Below, in pieces: positions 1 through 7,457 of a stretch of 64,000 nt of DNA. The notes beneath the pieces are model-generated. The model saw nothing but the letters and a program-made list of their open reading frames with translations. It was not told where the DNA came from and did no database searches. The stretch spans positions 186,001 through 250,000 of the forward strand of contig CANMOQ010000002.1 of assembly GCA_947499505.1 (NCBI GenBank), read 5' to 3'. Within the stretch, counting starts at the first letter, position 1; the number at the start of each line of letters is the position of its first letter. Made by a program: the position numbers and the translations under genes. The stretch is from an uncultured Erythrobacter sp. (GTDB taxonomy: Bacteria > Pseudomonadota > Alphaproteobacteria > Sphingomonadales > Sphingomonadaceae).

Positions 1-470
1 TGGCTGAGCACTTCAGCGGCCTCCGGGGCCAATGCGCCTTCGTTCTCGCCAAGCAAAGCGGCCAGTTCCTTGCGGCGCCAATCGGCCTCTTCGCTGCGCT
101 GGGTGGGCGTTGGCATCTCTTTGTAAAGCGCGCTGCGCTCGCTCGCTGATAAGTTACGCGTTGCCGCGATGACCCGCTGCGGACTGAGAGCCGCATCGAT
201 TGCACCGCCCAGCGCGGCATTGGCGGCGGCGAGGCTGCGGCCGGGTCGCACAGCGGTGCGAGACTTTTCAGTTGAGGCAGACGCGCGGTTTTGCATCGTG
301 AAACTGGCAGGTGTGCCAGCAATGCTCGCCGCTTCTTCCACCGTAGGCAGGCGATGTTCCATAAAGCTGCGCACCCGCGCGGCGCCGTGAACTTCTCCGA
401 GCACCCAGCTGAGAATGCAGGGCGCGGCAATAGCTAAAATCCAAAACTCAAGTGCGATAAATTCCTGCAT
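1..470 (-). CDS. Hypothetical membrane-anchored protein (3' end outside window)
   Basis: The reading frame is open from an ATG at 470 to the window edge, giving at least 156 residues without a stop. It starts MQEFIALEFWILAIAAPCIL, a single hydrophobic N-terminal segment that should anchor it in the inner membrane, followed by a polar, Ala/Arg/Glu-rich region with no motif I recognise. The codon pattern (strong third-position G/C) is that of a real gene, and the competing plus-strand frame at 169-390 is much less convincing. No function is proposed. The gene is cut by the window, so full length is unknown. Confidence 0.6.
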   Translation of the reverse strand, partial: MQEFIALEFWILAIAAPCILSWVLGEVHGAARVRSFMEHRLPTVEEAASIAGTPASFTMQNRASASTEKSRTAVRPGRSLAAANAALGGAIDAALSPQRVIAATRNLSASERSALYKEMPTPTQRSEEADWRRKELAALLGENEGALAPEAAEVLS

Positions 471-704
471 GGGCAGTCCCCGATTGAGCGCCAGCGTGAG
501 GGCCGGTGCGGCGTTTCCAAGTTTTCGATCCCTCAGCAGGCCCTTTCCGGCGCGCTGTAAAACCTAACTACCCGAAAGGTTCCGCTTTTTTCATTCGGTT
601 GACTACTCAGATGCGCGGTAAGGATTTGGACACCGGCATTGCCGCACGCGCCCTTACGAGGCCCGCACTAATGGTTAACCCGTAAGGGAATTTACGCAGC
701 AGCA

Positions 705-726
705 TGGCCCGCCAATCAGCGGGCCA
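705..726. terminator. Perfect hairpin downstream of the flavin oxidoreductase gene
   Basis: TGGCCCGC (705-712) and GCGGGCCA (719-726) form an 8-bp GC-rich stem with a 6-base loop, 35 bases past the stop of the minus-strand gene at 761. No T-tract follows on either strand, so it is a possible terminator or 3' stabiliser, not a classical intrinsic terminator. The rest of 471-760 shows nothing I can assign. Confidence 0.4.
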
Positions 727-760
727 GCGGCGACTCGGCACCGCCCACTCTGACGAGAAA

Positions 761-1738
761 TCAGCCCGCGGCCATTTGCCCGTTCATGCGCGCCAAGATC
801 GTTTCCGCCTCGCTCATGATGCCATCGATCAATTCCTGACAGGTCGGAATATCATTGATCAGACCGGCCACCATGCCGCAGCTCCACGCGCCCTTGTCCA
901 TATCGCCTTCCATCATGATCGACGGATAGACACCTGCGACTTCTTCGATGATGTCTTCAAACTTGAGATCATCGCCGAGCCGCTTTTCCTTCTCGATCAG
1001 TCGCTCAACCGCAGCATTGTTCATCACGCGCTCTGTATTGCGCAGCGGGCGCATCACCAGGCGGGTGTCGAGTTCGGAAGCCGCAACAATCGCCTTCTTC
1101 ACATTTTCGTGCACCGGCGCTTCTTGGGTCGCGATAAAGCGCGTGCCCATATTCATACCCTGCGCGCCCATCGCCAGGCTGGCGACGAGCGAACGCCCAT
1201 CGGCCATACCGCCAGAGGATACGAACGGAATTTCGAGCTCATCAGCTGCGCGAGGCAGCAGGATGAAATTTGGAATATCATCTTCACCCGGGTGGCCGCC
1301 GCATTCAAAGCCATCGACGCTGACGGCATCACAGCCGATCTCTTGCGCTTTTAGGCTGTGCCGCACGCTGGTACATTTGTGGATCACCTTGATCCCGGCG
1401 TCTTTCAGCGGGGGAAGCAATTCCGATGGATTGCGCCCAGCGGTCTCAACCACTTTCACGCCGCCTTCGATCACCGCCTTCACAATCGCCGGATAGTCAG
1501 GCGGGGTCAGCGTCGGCAGGATGGTGATGTTCACGCCAAATGGCTTGTCCGTCATATCCTTGCAGCGCGCGATTTCATTCGCGAGGTCCGCAGGCGTCTT
1601 TTGCGTAAGCCCGGTGATGATCCCCAGCCCGCCTGCATTGGAAACAGCCGCCGCCATTTCAGCAAAGCCGACATAATGCATGCCACCCTGAATAATCGGG
1701 TGCTGGATGCCGAACATTTCGGTGATTGCGGTTTTCAT
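761..1738 (-). CDS. NAD(P)H-dependent flavin oxidoreductase / nitronate monooxygenase family
   Basis: This 325-residue protein is a TIM-barrel FMN enzyme of the 2-nitropropane dioxygenase (NMO) family. The N-terminal FGIQHPIIQGGM strand, the VDGFECGGHPGEDD segment near residue 145 and the phosphate-binding SSGGMADGRS plus GAQGMNMGTRF segments (about 175-200) are characteristic. Family members oxidise nitronates or act as flavin-dependent reductases; many in alphaproteobacteria sit in acyl-CoA or aromatic pathways and have no tested substrate, so the exact reaction is open. The ATG at 1738 directly precedes the conserved start of the barrel. It stands alone on the minus strand, about 120 bases from the upstream nth gene. 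Confidence 0.85.
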   Translation of the reverse strand: MKTAITEMFGIQHPIIQGGMHYVGFAEMAAAVSNAGGLGIITGLTQKTPADLANEIARCKDMTDKPFGVNITILPTLTPPDYPAIVKAVIEGGVKVVETAGRNPSELLPPLKDAGIKVIHKCTSVRHSLKAQEIGCDAVSVDGFECGGHPGEDDIPNFILLPRAADELEIPFVSSGGMADGRSLVASLAMGAQGMNMGTRFIATQEAPVHENVKKAIVAASELDTRLVMRPLRNTERVMNNAAVERLIEKEKRLGDDLKFEDIIEEVAGVYPSIMMEGDMDKGAWSCGMVAGLINDIPTCQELIDGIMSEAETILARMNGQMAAG

Positions 1739-1855
1739 GGCTGTGGTTCTCCCGGAGTCGTTGTTTGACCGGGAAACAAGCGGAGTTTCGCTGCACTTGC
1801 AAGCGCAGTTTCACCGCCGCCCTAAGCCGTAGCGTCAGGGCTTGGCCTATCCTAT

Positions 1856-2506
1856 TCAGCCGCGTTCAATTGGCCCGGTCTCACACAGATCGCTGACCAC
1901 GCAGATCTCGCATTTGGGCAGGCGCGCTCGGCACACTTTCTTGCCGAACTGGATCAGCCAGAAATGCCCATCGGTGAGCGTCCATTCCGGGCTACGCTCC
2001 TCAAGCTGCTGCGCGGTCTTCTCCGCCGTCTTCGCCTCGGTCAGGCCGATCCGGTTGCATACCCTGTGAACATGGGTGTCGACTGCGATCACATCTTTGC
2101 CAAAGGTAAAGCTCATCACGATATCAGCGCATTTGCGGCCAATTCCGGGCAGGCTCATCAGGCCCTCGCGCGTGTCGGGCACCACGCCGCCGTGCTCCTC
2201 GATCAAAGCACCACAAAACTTGCGGATATTGCGGGTCTTATTGTTGTAGAGCCCGCACGGTTTGATCGCCTCGGCGATGACCTCATCCTCCAACGCGAGC
2301 ATATCTTCAGGCGTCTTCGCAAGCCTAAACAGGGCTTTCGTCGCAGCGGCGGTGTTGCGATCCAGCGATTGTGCGGACAGCATGCAAGAGATGCAGGAAA
2401 GAAAGGCATCGGGCTGCCCCTTTGGACCTTTCGCATTCTTGGTCCGCCCCGGCATGGCCTCTGACAAGCGGCGATAGACGGTCTCAATCTCGGTTTCGCT
2501 CAGCAT
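1856..2506 (-). CDS. nth: Endonuclease III (DNA glycosylase/AP lyase)
   Basis: A 216-residue base-excision-repair enzyme that removes oxidised pyrimidines and cuts the abasic site. The helix-hairpin-helix LPGIGRKCADIVM holds the catalytic Lys, and VDTHVHRVCNRIGL holds the catalytic Asp. The C terminus has the full [4Fe-4S] pattern C-x6-C-x2-C-x5-C in CRARLPKCEICVVSDLC. Length matches Nth (about 210). A second, more divergent family member lies 900 bases upstream (3400-4107) with the EamA transporter gene between them. The gene starts at the ATG at 2506, with 39 bases between it and the transporter stop, so the three may be one transcript. Confidence 0.95.
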   Translation of the reverse strand: MLSETEIETVYRRLSEAMPGRTKNAKGPKGQPDAFLSCISCMLSAQSLDRNTAAATKALFRLAKTPEDMLALEDEVIAEAIKPCGLYNNKTRNIRKFCGALIEEHGGVVPDTREGLMSLPGIGRKCADIVMSFTFGKDVIAVDTHVHRVCNRIGLTEAKTAEKTAQQLEERSPEWTLTDGHFWLIQFGKKVCRARLPKCEICVVSDLCETGPIERG

Positions 2507-2545
2507 GCCGTATCAGCGAGCGGGCAGGCGCAAAGTTCCGTGCGG

Positions 2546-3403
2546 CTACTGATCGTGGGGTGCCGCCGCATTCAACGTTAGCGCAATGCCGCCCAAGATC
2601 AGCGCGCCGCCAATGACGACGCCCATTGTCAGCGCCTCTGCCAAGAACAGTGCCCCGCCTAGGGCCGCGACCACCGGTGTTGCCAATTGCACGCTGGCAA
2701 CTGTTGCCAGGCCGAGCTGAGGCGCGACCTTGTACCAGACGACATAACCAAGGGCCGAGGTGACCACGCCTGAGATCACCGCCAGCAGCGCGCCGTCCCA
2801 GCGCGGCATGGTGCTATCGAGCAAGAGCATCGGCGCGACGATCACGCTGGCGATCAGGAAATACCGCGCGGTGCTGCCCGTCGCTCCGCCCGGCGCAGCA
2901 CCAGAGCCGCGCCCGATCAGAGTGTATACGCCCCAGGCCATGCCCGCGCCCGCCATCAGCAGTCCGGGCAAGAGGCCCGCCGCGCTGCGCCCGGCCTCCC
3001 ACGGCGCGAGTACGTAGATCAAGCCGCCCAGCGCAATCACCAGGCCGAGCCAGCCGCGCGCTATCAATCGCTCGCCGCGCATCACTCCGATTGTGATGAT
3101 CGTCGCCTGCACAAAGCCGAAAAGGATCAGCGCGCCGATCCCTGCGCCCAGATGGAGATAGGCGAGCGAGAATCCGGCGACATAGGCCGCAAGCGCAAAC
3201 GCACCGGGCAGATCGCTGCGAGATGGCCTCGCCCCCAGAAACGGCAGCAGCACCAGAGCGCCCGACGCCAGCCGGATCGCAGAATAAGCGCCCGCCTCAA
3301 TCGCGCCATCAGCCAAAGCAGCGCGCGCCAGCAGCGAATTACCCGCAAAGGCGGCGACCGCCAACGCGGCGAGCAATGCTATCACCAGTGCGCTGCCCTT
3401 CAT
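2546..3403 (-). CDS. EamA/DMT-superfamily transporter
   Basis: A polytopic inner-membrane protein of 285 residues with about ten hydrophobic segments in two homologous halves, as in EamA (drug/metabolite) transporters; substrates of such proteins cannot be predicted from sequence. The start MKGSALVIALLAALAVAAFA at 3403 is preferred over upstream starts because it begins at the first membrane helix and its ATG overlaps the stop of the upstream glycosylase gene as ATGA, a sign of translational coupling. The GGxL-rich helices and the final LGGIALTLNA segment fit the second EamA repeat. Confidence 0.85.
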   Translation of the reverse strand: MKGSALVIALLAALAVAAFAGNSLLARAALADGAIEAGAYSAIRLASGALVLLPFLGARPSRSDLPGAFALAAYVAGFSLAYLHLGAGIGALILFGFVQATIITIGVMRGERLIARGWLGLVIALGGLIYVLAPWEAGRSAAGLLPGLLMAGAGMAWGVYTLIGRGSGAAPGGATGSTARYFLIASVIVAPMLLLDSTMPRWDGALLAVISGVVTSALGYVVWYKVAPQLGLATVASVQLATPVVAALGGALFLAEALTMGVVIGGALILGGIALTLNAAAPHDQ

Positions 3404-4107
3404 GGCCGCTCCGCCCGGCCCGTATCGCAATCTTCGCGCGCCGGGCAGCCGTCGCACGCGGCTTTGCGCGGACGGCAATGAGTCTGGCCCAATTTCTTGA
3501 GCAGCAGGTGATGCTCGTCCATATCCTCTGCCGACCACTCTGACGGCACAATCGGCATCAGCGCGTCATAGGTGCGCGCAGTGTCCGCCTTGGCTGGGAC
3601 GATCCCCATCCGCTGCATGATCCGCCGATGATGCCCGTCAATCACCATCGCTTTGCGGTTGAAGGTGCTGGCGTTCATCACCCCGGCGCTGTTCTTGCGC
3701 GCGACACCGGGTAGCGTCTCCAGCCACGCCATCGCCTCCTTGGTTGGCAGGTTGGAGAGATGCCGCAGATCGACCGAACCGCGCTCTTCAATGATCGCGT
3801 TCAGGCATTGCTTGAGCCGTTTGGCCGCAACGCTGGGAAAGGTCTGGCGCTGCAACCGCGCCTCCAGCTCCGCTTCGCTTGCTTCGGCCACCGCTTCCCA
3901 AGATCCATATTCCGCGAGCAAAGCGTCAGTCGATGCGTTGGAGGCCGCCGTCTTGGTCTGCGCGCCGATGACCCCGTGCACCAACACCCAAACAGGATCG
4001 CGGCGCTTATCATCCGGGCGAATGATCCGGCCAAAAGTCGCGATCAGCCCCGCCTGCAAACGGCGCAGTGTTTCGGTGCGCGGATCAGAGCCAAGGTCGA
4101 GCTGCAT
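3400..4107 (-). CDS. Endonuclease III-like HhH-GPD DNA glycosylase
   Basis: A 235-residue second endonuclease III-family protein, clearly different from the nth product at 1856-2506. It keeps the helix-hairpin-helix LPGVARKNSAGVM with a Lys at the lyase position and VIDGHHRRIMQRMG with the Asp, plus the cluster loop CRPRKAACDGCPAREDC (C-x6-C-x2-C-x5-C). This subfamily is common in sphingomonads and rhizobia and is usually annotated only as endonuclease III domain protein; substrate preference is unknown. Its TGA overlaps the start of the EamA gene by four bases. Starts at the ATG at 4107. Confidence 0.85.
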   Translation of the reverse strand: MQLDLGSDPRTETLRRLQAGLIATFGRIIRPDDKRRDPVWVLVHGVIGAQTKTAASNASTDALLAEYGSWEAVAEASEAELEARLQRQTFPSVAAKRLKQCLNAIIEERGSVDLRHLSNLPTKEAMAWLETLPGVARKNSAGVMNASTFNRKAMVIDGHHRRIMQRMGIVPAKADTARTYDALMPIVPSEWSAEDMDEHHLLLKKLGQTHCRPRKAACDGCPAREDCDTGRAERP

Positions 4108-4198
4108 TCCCCTTCCTTAGCGCGAAAAGCGGCCCTGCATAGCTGGCTCACAATTGCGACTCGCTGGCGCGCCTCATTCATGGCACGGTGACGTCGCT

Positions 4199-4223
4199 GG
4201 TCCAATATTGGGACCGCCCAATA
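4199..4223. promoter_or_regulatory. Overlapping palindromes upstream of the SDR gene (candidate operator)
   Basis: Two dyads overlap here: GGTCC (4199-4203)/GGACC (4211-4215) around the perfect palindrome CCAATATTGG (4202-4211), and TATTGGG (4206-4212)/CCCAATA (4217-4223). They lie 26-50 bases before the ATG of the SDR gene, where a repressor would sit. No regulator gene is adjacent, so the binding protein is unknown. Confidence 0.4.
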
Positions 4224-4248
4224 CTATGGCGCATAGGAGAATTGCCCG

Positions 4249-5214
4249 ATGACATCCGCCCAAGCCCCCATCACCTCCCCTTTCGGATATCGCTCAACCG
4301 CACGCGAAGTTGCGGATGGGATCGACCTTTCCGGCAAAGTGGTGGTGGTAACGGGCGGCTATTCCGGGCTTGGTACCGAAACCGTGCGGGCGCTTGCCGG
4401 CACTGGGGCGAAGGTGATTGTCGGCGCGCGCCGGGTGGAACAAGCGCGCGAGGTCTTGGCCGAGATGCCGGGCGAGATTGCGATCCTGGAACTGGACCTA
4501 TCCGCGCCCAGCTCAATCGACGCCTTTGCAATCGCTCTGGCCGAGCACACGGACCGCGTGGATATTCTGGTCAACAATGCCGCGATCATGGCCTGCCCAT
4601 TGGCGCGCGATGAGCGAGGATATGAGGCGCAATTTGCGACCAATCACCTGGGCCATTTTCACATGACCGCGCGGCTCTGGCCGATGCTGAAGGCGGCGGG
4701 CAAGGCCCGCGTAGTCGCGCTCTCCTCGATCGGGCACCGGCTCCACGGGCTGGACCTCGATGACCTCAATTTTGAGCGGCGCGATTATGACAAATGGCTC
4801 GCCTATGGTCAGGCCAAGTCCGCCAATGCGCTGTTCGCGCTCCATCTCGACAAACTCGGCGAGCCGCACGGCGTGCGCGCCTTTGCCGTCCATCCCGGCG
4901 GCATCGCCACTCCGCTCCAGCGCCACCTGACGATGGAAGAGCAAGTCGCCATGGGTTGGTATGACGAGGAAGGAAACGTGCACGAGGCGTTCAAATCCAC
5001 CGAAGAAGGCGCCGCGACCAGCACTTGGTGCGCCGTCTCACCGCTGCTCGAGGGAATGGGCGGCGTCTACTGCGAGGATTGCAATATTGGCGCGATGGCG
5101 AGCGAAGACACGCCGCGCGGATCCGGCGTCTATCCCCATATCCGCGATGAGGCCTTGGCCGAGGCCTTGTGGGCCAAATCAGAGGAGCTGACCGGCGTGG
5201 AATTCTCGATCTAA
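4249..5214 (+). CDS. Short-chain dehydrogenase/reductase (retinol dehydrogenase-like)
   Basis: A 321-residue classical-type SDR. The Rossmann motif TGGYSGLG is at residues 35-42, NNAAIMA follows the fourth strand, ALSSIGHR supplies the catalytic Ser and YGQAKSANA the Tyr-x3-Lys pair. The length and the C-terminal extension past residue 250 resemble the retinol-dehydrogenase/WWOX-like SDRs, which act on lipophilic or xenobiotic carbonyls; the substrate is not predictable. GGAGA sits 8-12 bases before the ATG. The 3' end overlaps the convergent DUF457 gene by four bases. A dyad at 4199-4223 may control it. Confidence 0.85.
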   Translation: MTSAQAPITSPFGYRSTAREVADGIDLSGKVVVVTGGYSGLGTETVRALAGTGAKVIVGARRVEQAREVLAEMPGEIAILELDLSAPSSIDAFAIALAEHTDRVDILVNNAAIMACPLARDERGYEAQFATNHLGHFHMTARLWPMLKAAGKARVVALSSIGHRLHGLDLDDLNFERRDYDKWLAYGQAKSANALFALHLDKLGEPHGVRAFAVHPGGIATPLQRHLTMEEQVAMGWYDEEGNVHEAFKSTEEGAATSTWCAVSPLLEGMGGVYCEDCNIGAMASEDTPRGSGVYPHIRDEALAEALWAKSEELTGVEFSI

Positions 5215-5732
5215 GCGCTCGCTTTAAGCCGAACAATCCAACCGCTCAGCGCCACAGCGATACAGGGCAGCCAGATCCACTTAAGCTCGGACACCAGCGT
5301 CACCACCCCGCGCGCGGAGAAGAAATCCGCCCCAATCGGCGAGACGCGTACCGGCGTGTAGGGCGCAAAGATGCGGGCATTATCGAACGGCCACCACAAT
5401 GCCGAGCCCAGCCCGCCGCTGGTCAGCGTATCGAGCAAGCCGTGGCTGGTCATCGCCAAGGTGAGGAACGCCCAGGCGCCCAAACTTCGCGCCTCTTTCC
5501 AGATCAGCGCAGTGGCGGCGGCAAACAATGCGGCAAAGGCAAGCGAATGCGTCGCGCCGCGGTGGCCCCATTCATCCGCGTAATCGATCCCGAGCGGAAA
5601 CCCGATGACATCAGCGTCTGGCAGGATCGCAAAGGCGGCCCCGGCAATGGCAAGCTTAGGCGAGATACGCCCGCGCCCAGCGGCAGCCGCAATGGCTAGC
5701 GGAACAATGGCGTGGGTGAAGATGGTGGGCAT
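5211..5732 (-). CDS. YdjM/DUF457-type membrane-bound metal-dependent hydrolase
   Basis: A 173-residue integral membrane protein. It has the family's spaced acidic and His residues: MPTIFTHAIVP at the start, AILPDADVIGF, WGHRGATHSLAF and LAMTSHGLLDTLTSGGLG, embedded in four to five hydrophobic helices. In E. coli the homologue YdjM is an SOS-regulated membrane protein of unknown substrate; some relatives act on membrane lipids. No LexA box is obvious here. It is the last gene of the clearly chromosomal block before the accessory region begins. Confidence 0.8.
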   Translation of the reverse strand: MPTIFTHAIVPLAIAAAAGRGRISPKLAIAGAAFAILPDADVIGFPLGIDYADEWGHRGATHSLAFAALFAAATALIWKEARSLGAWAFLTLAMTSHGLLDTLTSGGLGSALWWPFDNARIFAPYTPVRVSPIGADFFSARGVVTLVSELKWIWLPCIAVALSGWIVRLKASA

Positions 5733-5760
5733 GGAGTTAGACTTTTCGATTTTCGAAAGA

Positions 5761-6516
5761 TCAGCTTTCTGAATTTATCGGAGGCATCGGACGACGACCG
5801 AAAGCAATAAGTACCTCTTCACCGATTTGCCGTGCGGAAGCTGCGAGCTGACCAGTTTGCCATTCGAGGGTACCATCATCTGTCGAAAAAATTTCTCCTG
5901 TTTCAGCGTCTTGGACTGCGAACCCGCCCCAGCTGTTGGGTCCATCAATCTCGTCCAAAATAAGCGGAAAATCCTTTGCATCATGCGCACCAGCATGATT
6001 GCGGAGCATCGCAATTAACTCTCGCCGCTTGAGACAAGCTCTTTCATCAAAGGGGACTACAGGGCTCCCGTTCACGGGGACTAGACCCGGGGGCGCCCCC
6101 GGTGGAGCTGCGCCGGCTCGAAAGATGATCTCGTTCCACCAATGCTTGAATTTTTGAAGTCTTGGTGCAGACTTGCGGCCATCAAATTCATGCAAGAAGG
6201 TACCAAAATCTTTGGATGCTGTACTAGTCACCTGTGCTACGGTCAGCAGATAAAAAGGCATCAAATTTTTAGGAGAATTCTTCCTATCGGGCCCAGGGTA
6301 AGTAACTTTGGAACGCCGCTGTGTTGAGTGACGCCCACCTTCGGTAAGCATTTTATGTACTTCCACGGCAATAAGCAGAGCATAACTGGTTCTACCTTTG
6401 TCATAGTCGGAACAAAGATCGTCTAGCCTATCTAGATTGGCCTCGAAGCGCTTTTCTGCCTGTTCATCGGTAAATTCTCGTTTAGGTCCGAGATAACCCT
6501 TTCCTCTTCGAGACAT
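5761..6516 (-). CDS. Unassigned 251-residue protein with a HEPN-like R-N-x4-H motif
   Basis: I do not recognise a named family. The protein has a helical, charged N-terminal half (residues 15-60), and in the C-terminal half the segment MLRNHAGAHDAKDF, an Arg-Asn followed five residues after the Arg by His. That fits the Rx4-6H active-site pattern of HEPN-fold RNases and abortive-infection proteins, and the surrounding layout (helix, RN..H, variable strand region, helix near the C terminus) is compatible. A Pro-rich linker (GAAPPGAPPGLVP) lies in the middle. Base composition is lower in GC than the flanks in parts (26 of 60 bases G+C at 6241-6300). The start codon lies nine bases past the guaA-like repeat at 6526, so it is either a chromosomal neighbour of guaA or cargo of an earlier insertion. 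Confidence 0.55.
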   Translation of the reverse strand: MSRRGKGYLGPKREFTDEQAEKRFEANLDRLDDLCSDYDKGRTSYALLIAVEVHKMLTEGGRHSTQRRSKVTYPGPDRKNSPKNLMPFYLLTVAQVTSTASKDFGTFLHEFDGRKSAPRLQKFKHWWNEIIFRAGAAPPGAPPGLVPVNGSPVVPFDERACLKRRELIAMLRNHAGAHDAKDFPLILDEIDGPNSWGGFAVQDAETGEIFSTDDGTLEWQTGQLAASARQIGEEVLIAFGRRPMPPINSES

Positions 6517-6525
6517 AGCTTGAAA

Positions 6526-6543
6526 TCACTCCCATTCGATCGT
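6526..6543 (-). repeat. Distal attachment site: displaced guaA-like 3' end
   Basis: TCACTCCCATTCGATCGT here matches TCATTCCCATTCAATCGT at 19693-19710 in 16 of 18 positions, same orientation. Read on the minus strand it encodes TIEWE followed by TGA, exactly the last codons of GuaA, and the preceding bases in frame encode KPKPL, similar in place to the KPPG of GuaA. This is what a tyrosine integrase acting on the guaA terminus leaves at the far end of an insertion. The rest of 6544-6767 holds no gene I can support. Confidence 0.8.
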
Positions 6544-6767
6544 CAACGGCTTTGGCTTCTCATTGTAACTATTTGCCTTTCTGCTCGCGCTTCAATCCCA
6601 TACCAACTGCGATACCACCATGCCAGAAGGGCAGCATTTGCGCGAGCGTCACCGCTTTTGCTCACTCCACAAACGATAGAGGCAACAATCACGCCGATTC
6701 AACAGCCATCCGAGCCGCCCGTCCCATCCATCGTTATGCCAAGCAATGCGCGCGGTGAGGTGTGTGG

Positions 6768-7457
6768 TCATGTGGCTCGCGCCTCTTCTTCGGGTTCTGT
6801 CACGACCTCAGTCAGGCGAAACTTCTTGAGTTCCTCAGAGTACGAGTTCCGGTCGAAAATGAACAGCAGCTCCGAGGGGCGAACCTCTTTGCCATTAATG
6901 TAGATGCGGCCCTCTTCCTGATCGTAGGTGATCGAAGTTGATGCATCCAAGACTTCATTGAAAGACGCAAGTTCAAGACGTTGTTCAATGAGATCGAAGC
7001 GGAGCTTTGTCAGGGTCAGGTCGATATTGAACCGGTTGAAGGCATGCCAGAGCAGGCTAATGACGCTTTCGAAGATCGATACAAAAATCCGGATGTCCGT
7101 TTGCGACGGCATATCTTGGCTATCGTGTTGGCCGTGTCCAGCGATGCCGGTGCGATTGCGAATTTCGGCCAGCGCGCCGACGATCCCGGATAGGTTCCCA
7201 GCAATCCCGTCATTGTCGAAGCCACACGCCGACAGGGCTTGCTTGACCAACTTCGGCAGTTTCAGATCGTCATAAGGAAGACCGCGCTCAGCGAGAATGT
7301 GTTTGCAGATGATCTCGATCACACATTTGCAGTAGTCAATCGCTTCCGGTTCGAGGGTCTTCAGCGCCCCCTCTGCCTTGTCTATCGTGGCCGCTAGCCT
7401 CGCTAGCCCCAAGACTTTCTGAAAATCGTGCGCGTGTTCCAGAGGCGATATGATCAA
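6768..7457 (-). CDS. Abortive-infection family protein (Abi C-terminal-type domain)
   Basis: A 229-residue protein. The segment ALAEIRNRTGIAGHGQH near residues 94-110 matches the conserved core of the Abi_C-type abortive infection domain, an RN...GHG helix related to HEPN RNases; the flanking helices (residues 40-90 and 115-145) fit. The C-terminal 70 residues (ITYDQEEGRIYINGKEVRP onward) form a small strand-rich extension. The start is a TTG at 7457 that overlaps the hsdS stop as TTGA, which argues for coupled translation from the restriction operon. Family members are linked to phage exclusion by host shutdown, but this one is untested. A role as toxin or second-line defence is inference. 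Confidence 0.6.
   Translation of the reverse strand: MIISPLEHAHDFQKVLGLARLAATIDKAEGALKTLEPEAIDYCKCVIEIICKHILAERGLPYDDLKLPKLVKQALSACGFDNDGIAGNLSGIVGALAEIRNRTGIAGHGQHDSQDMPSQTDIRIFVSIFESVISLLWHAFNRFNIDLTLTKLRFDLIEQRLELASFNEVLDASTSITYDQEEGRIYINGKEVRPSELLFIFDRNSYSEELKKFRLTEVVTEPEEEARAT

Noticed and set aside
6526..6560. A tRNA gene as integration target
   Set aside because: P4-type integrases often use tRNA genes, but no tRNA cloverleaf is visible at either end; the repeat matches guaA.
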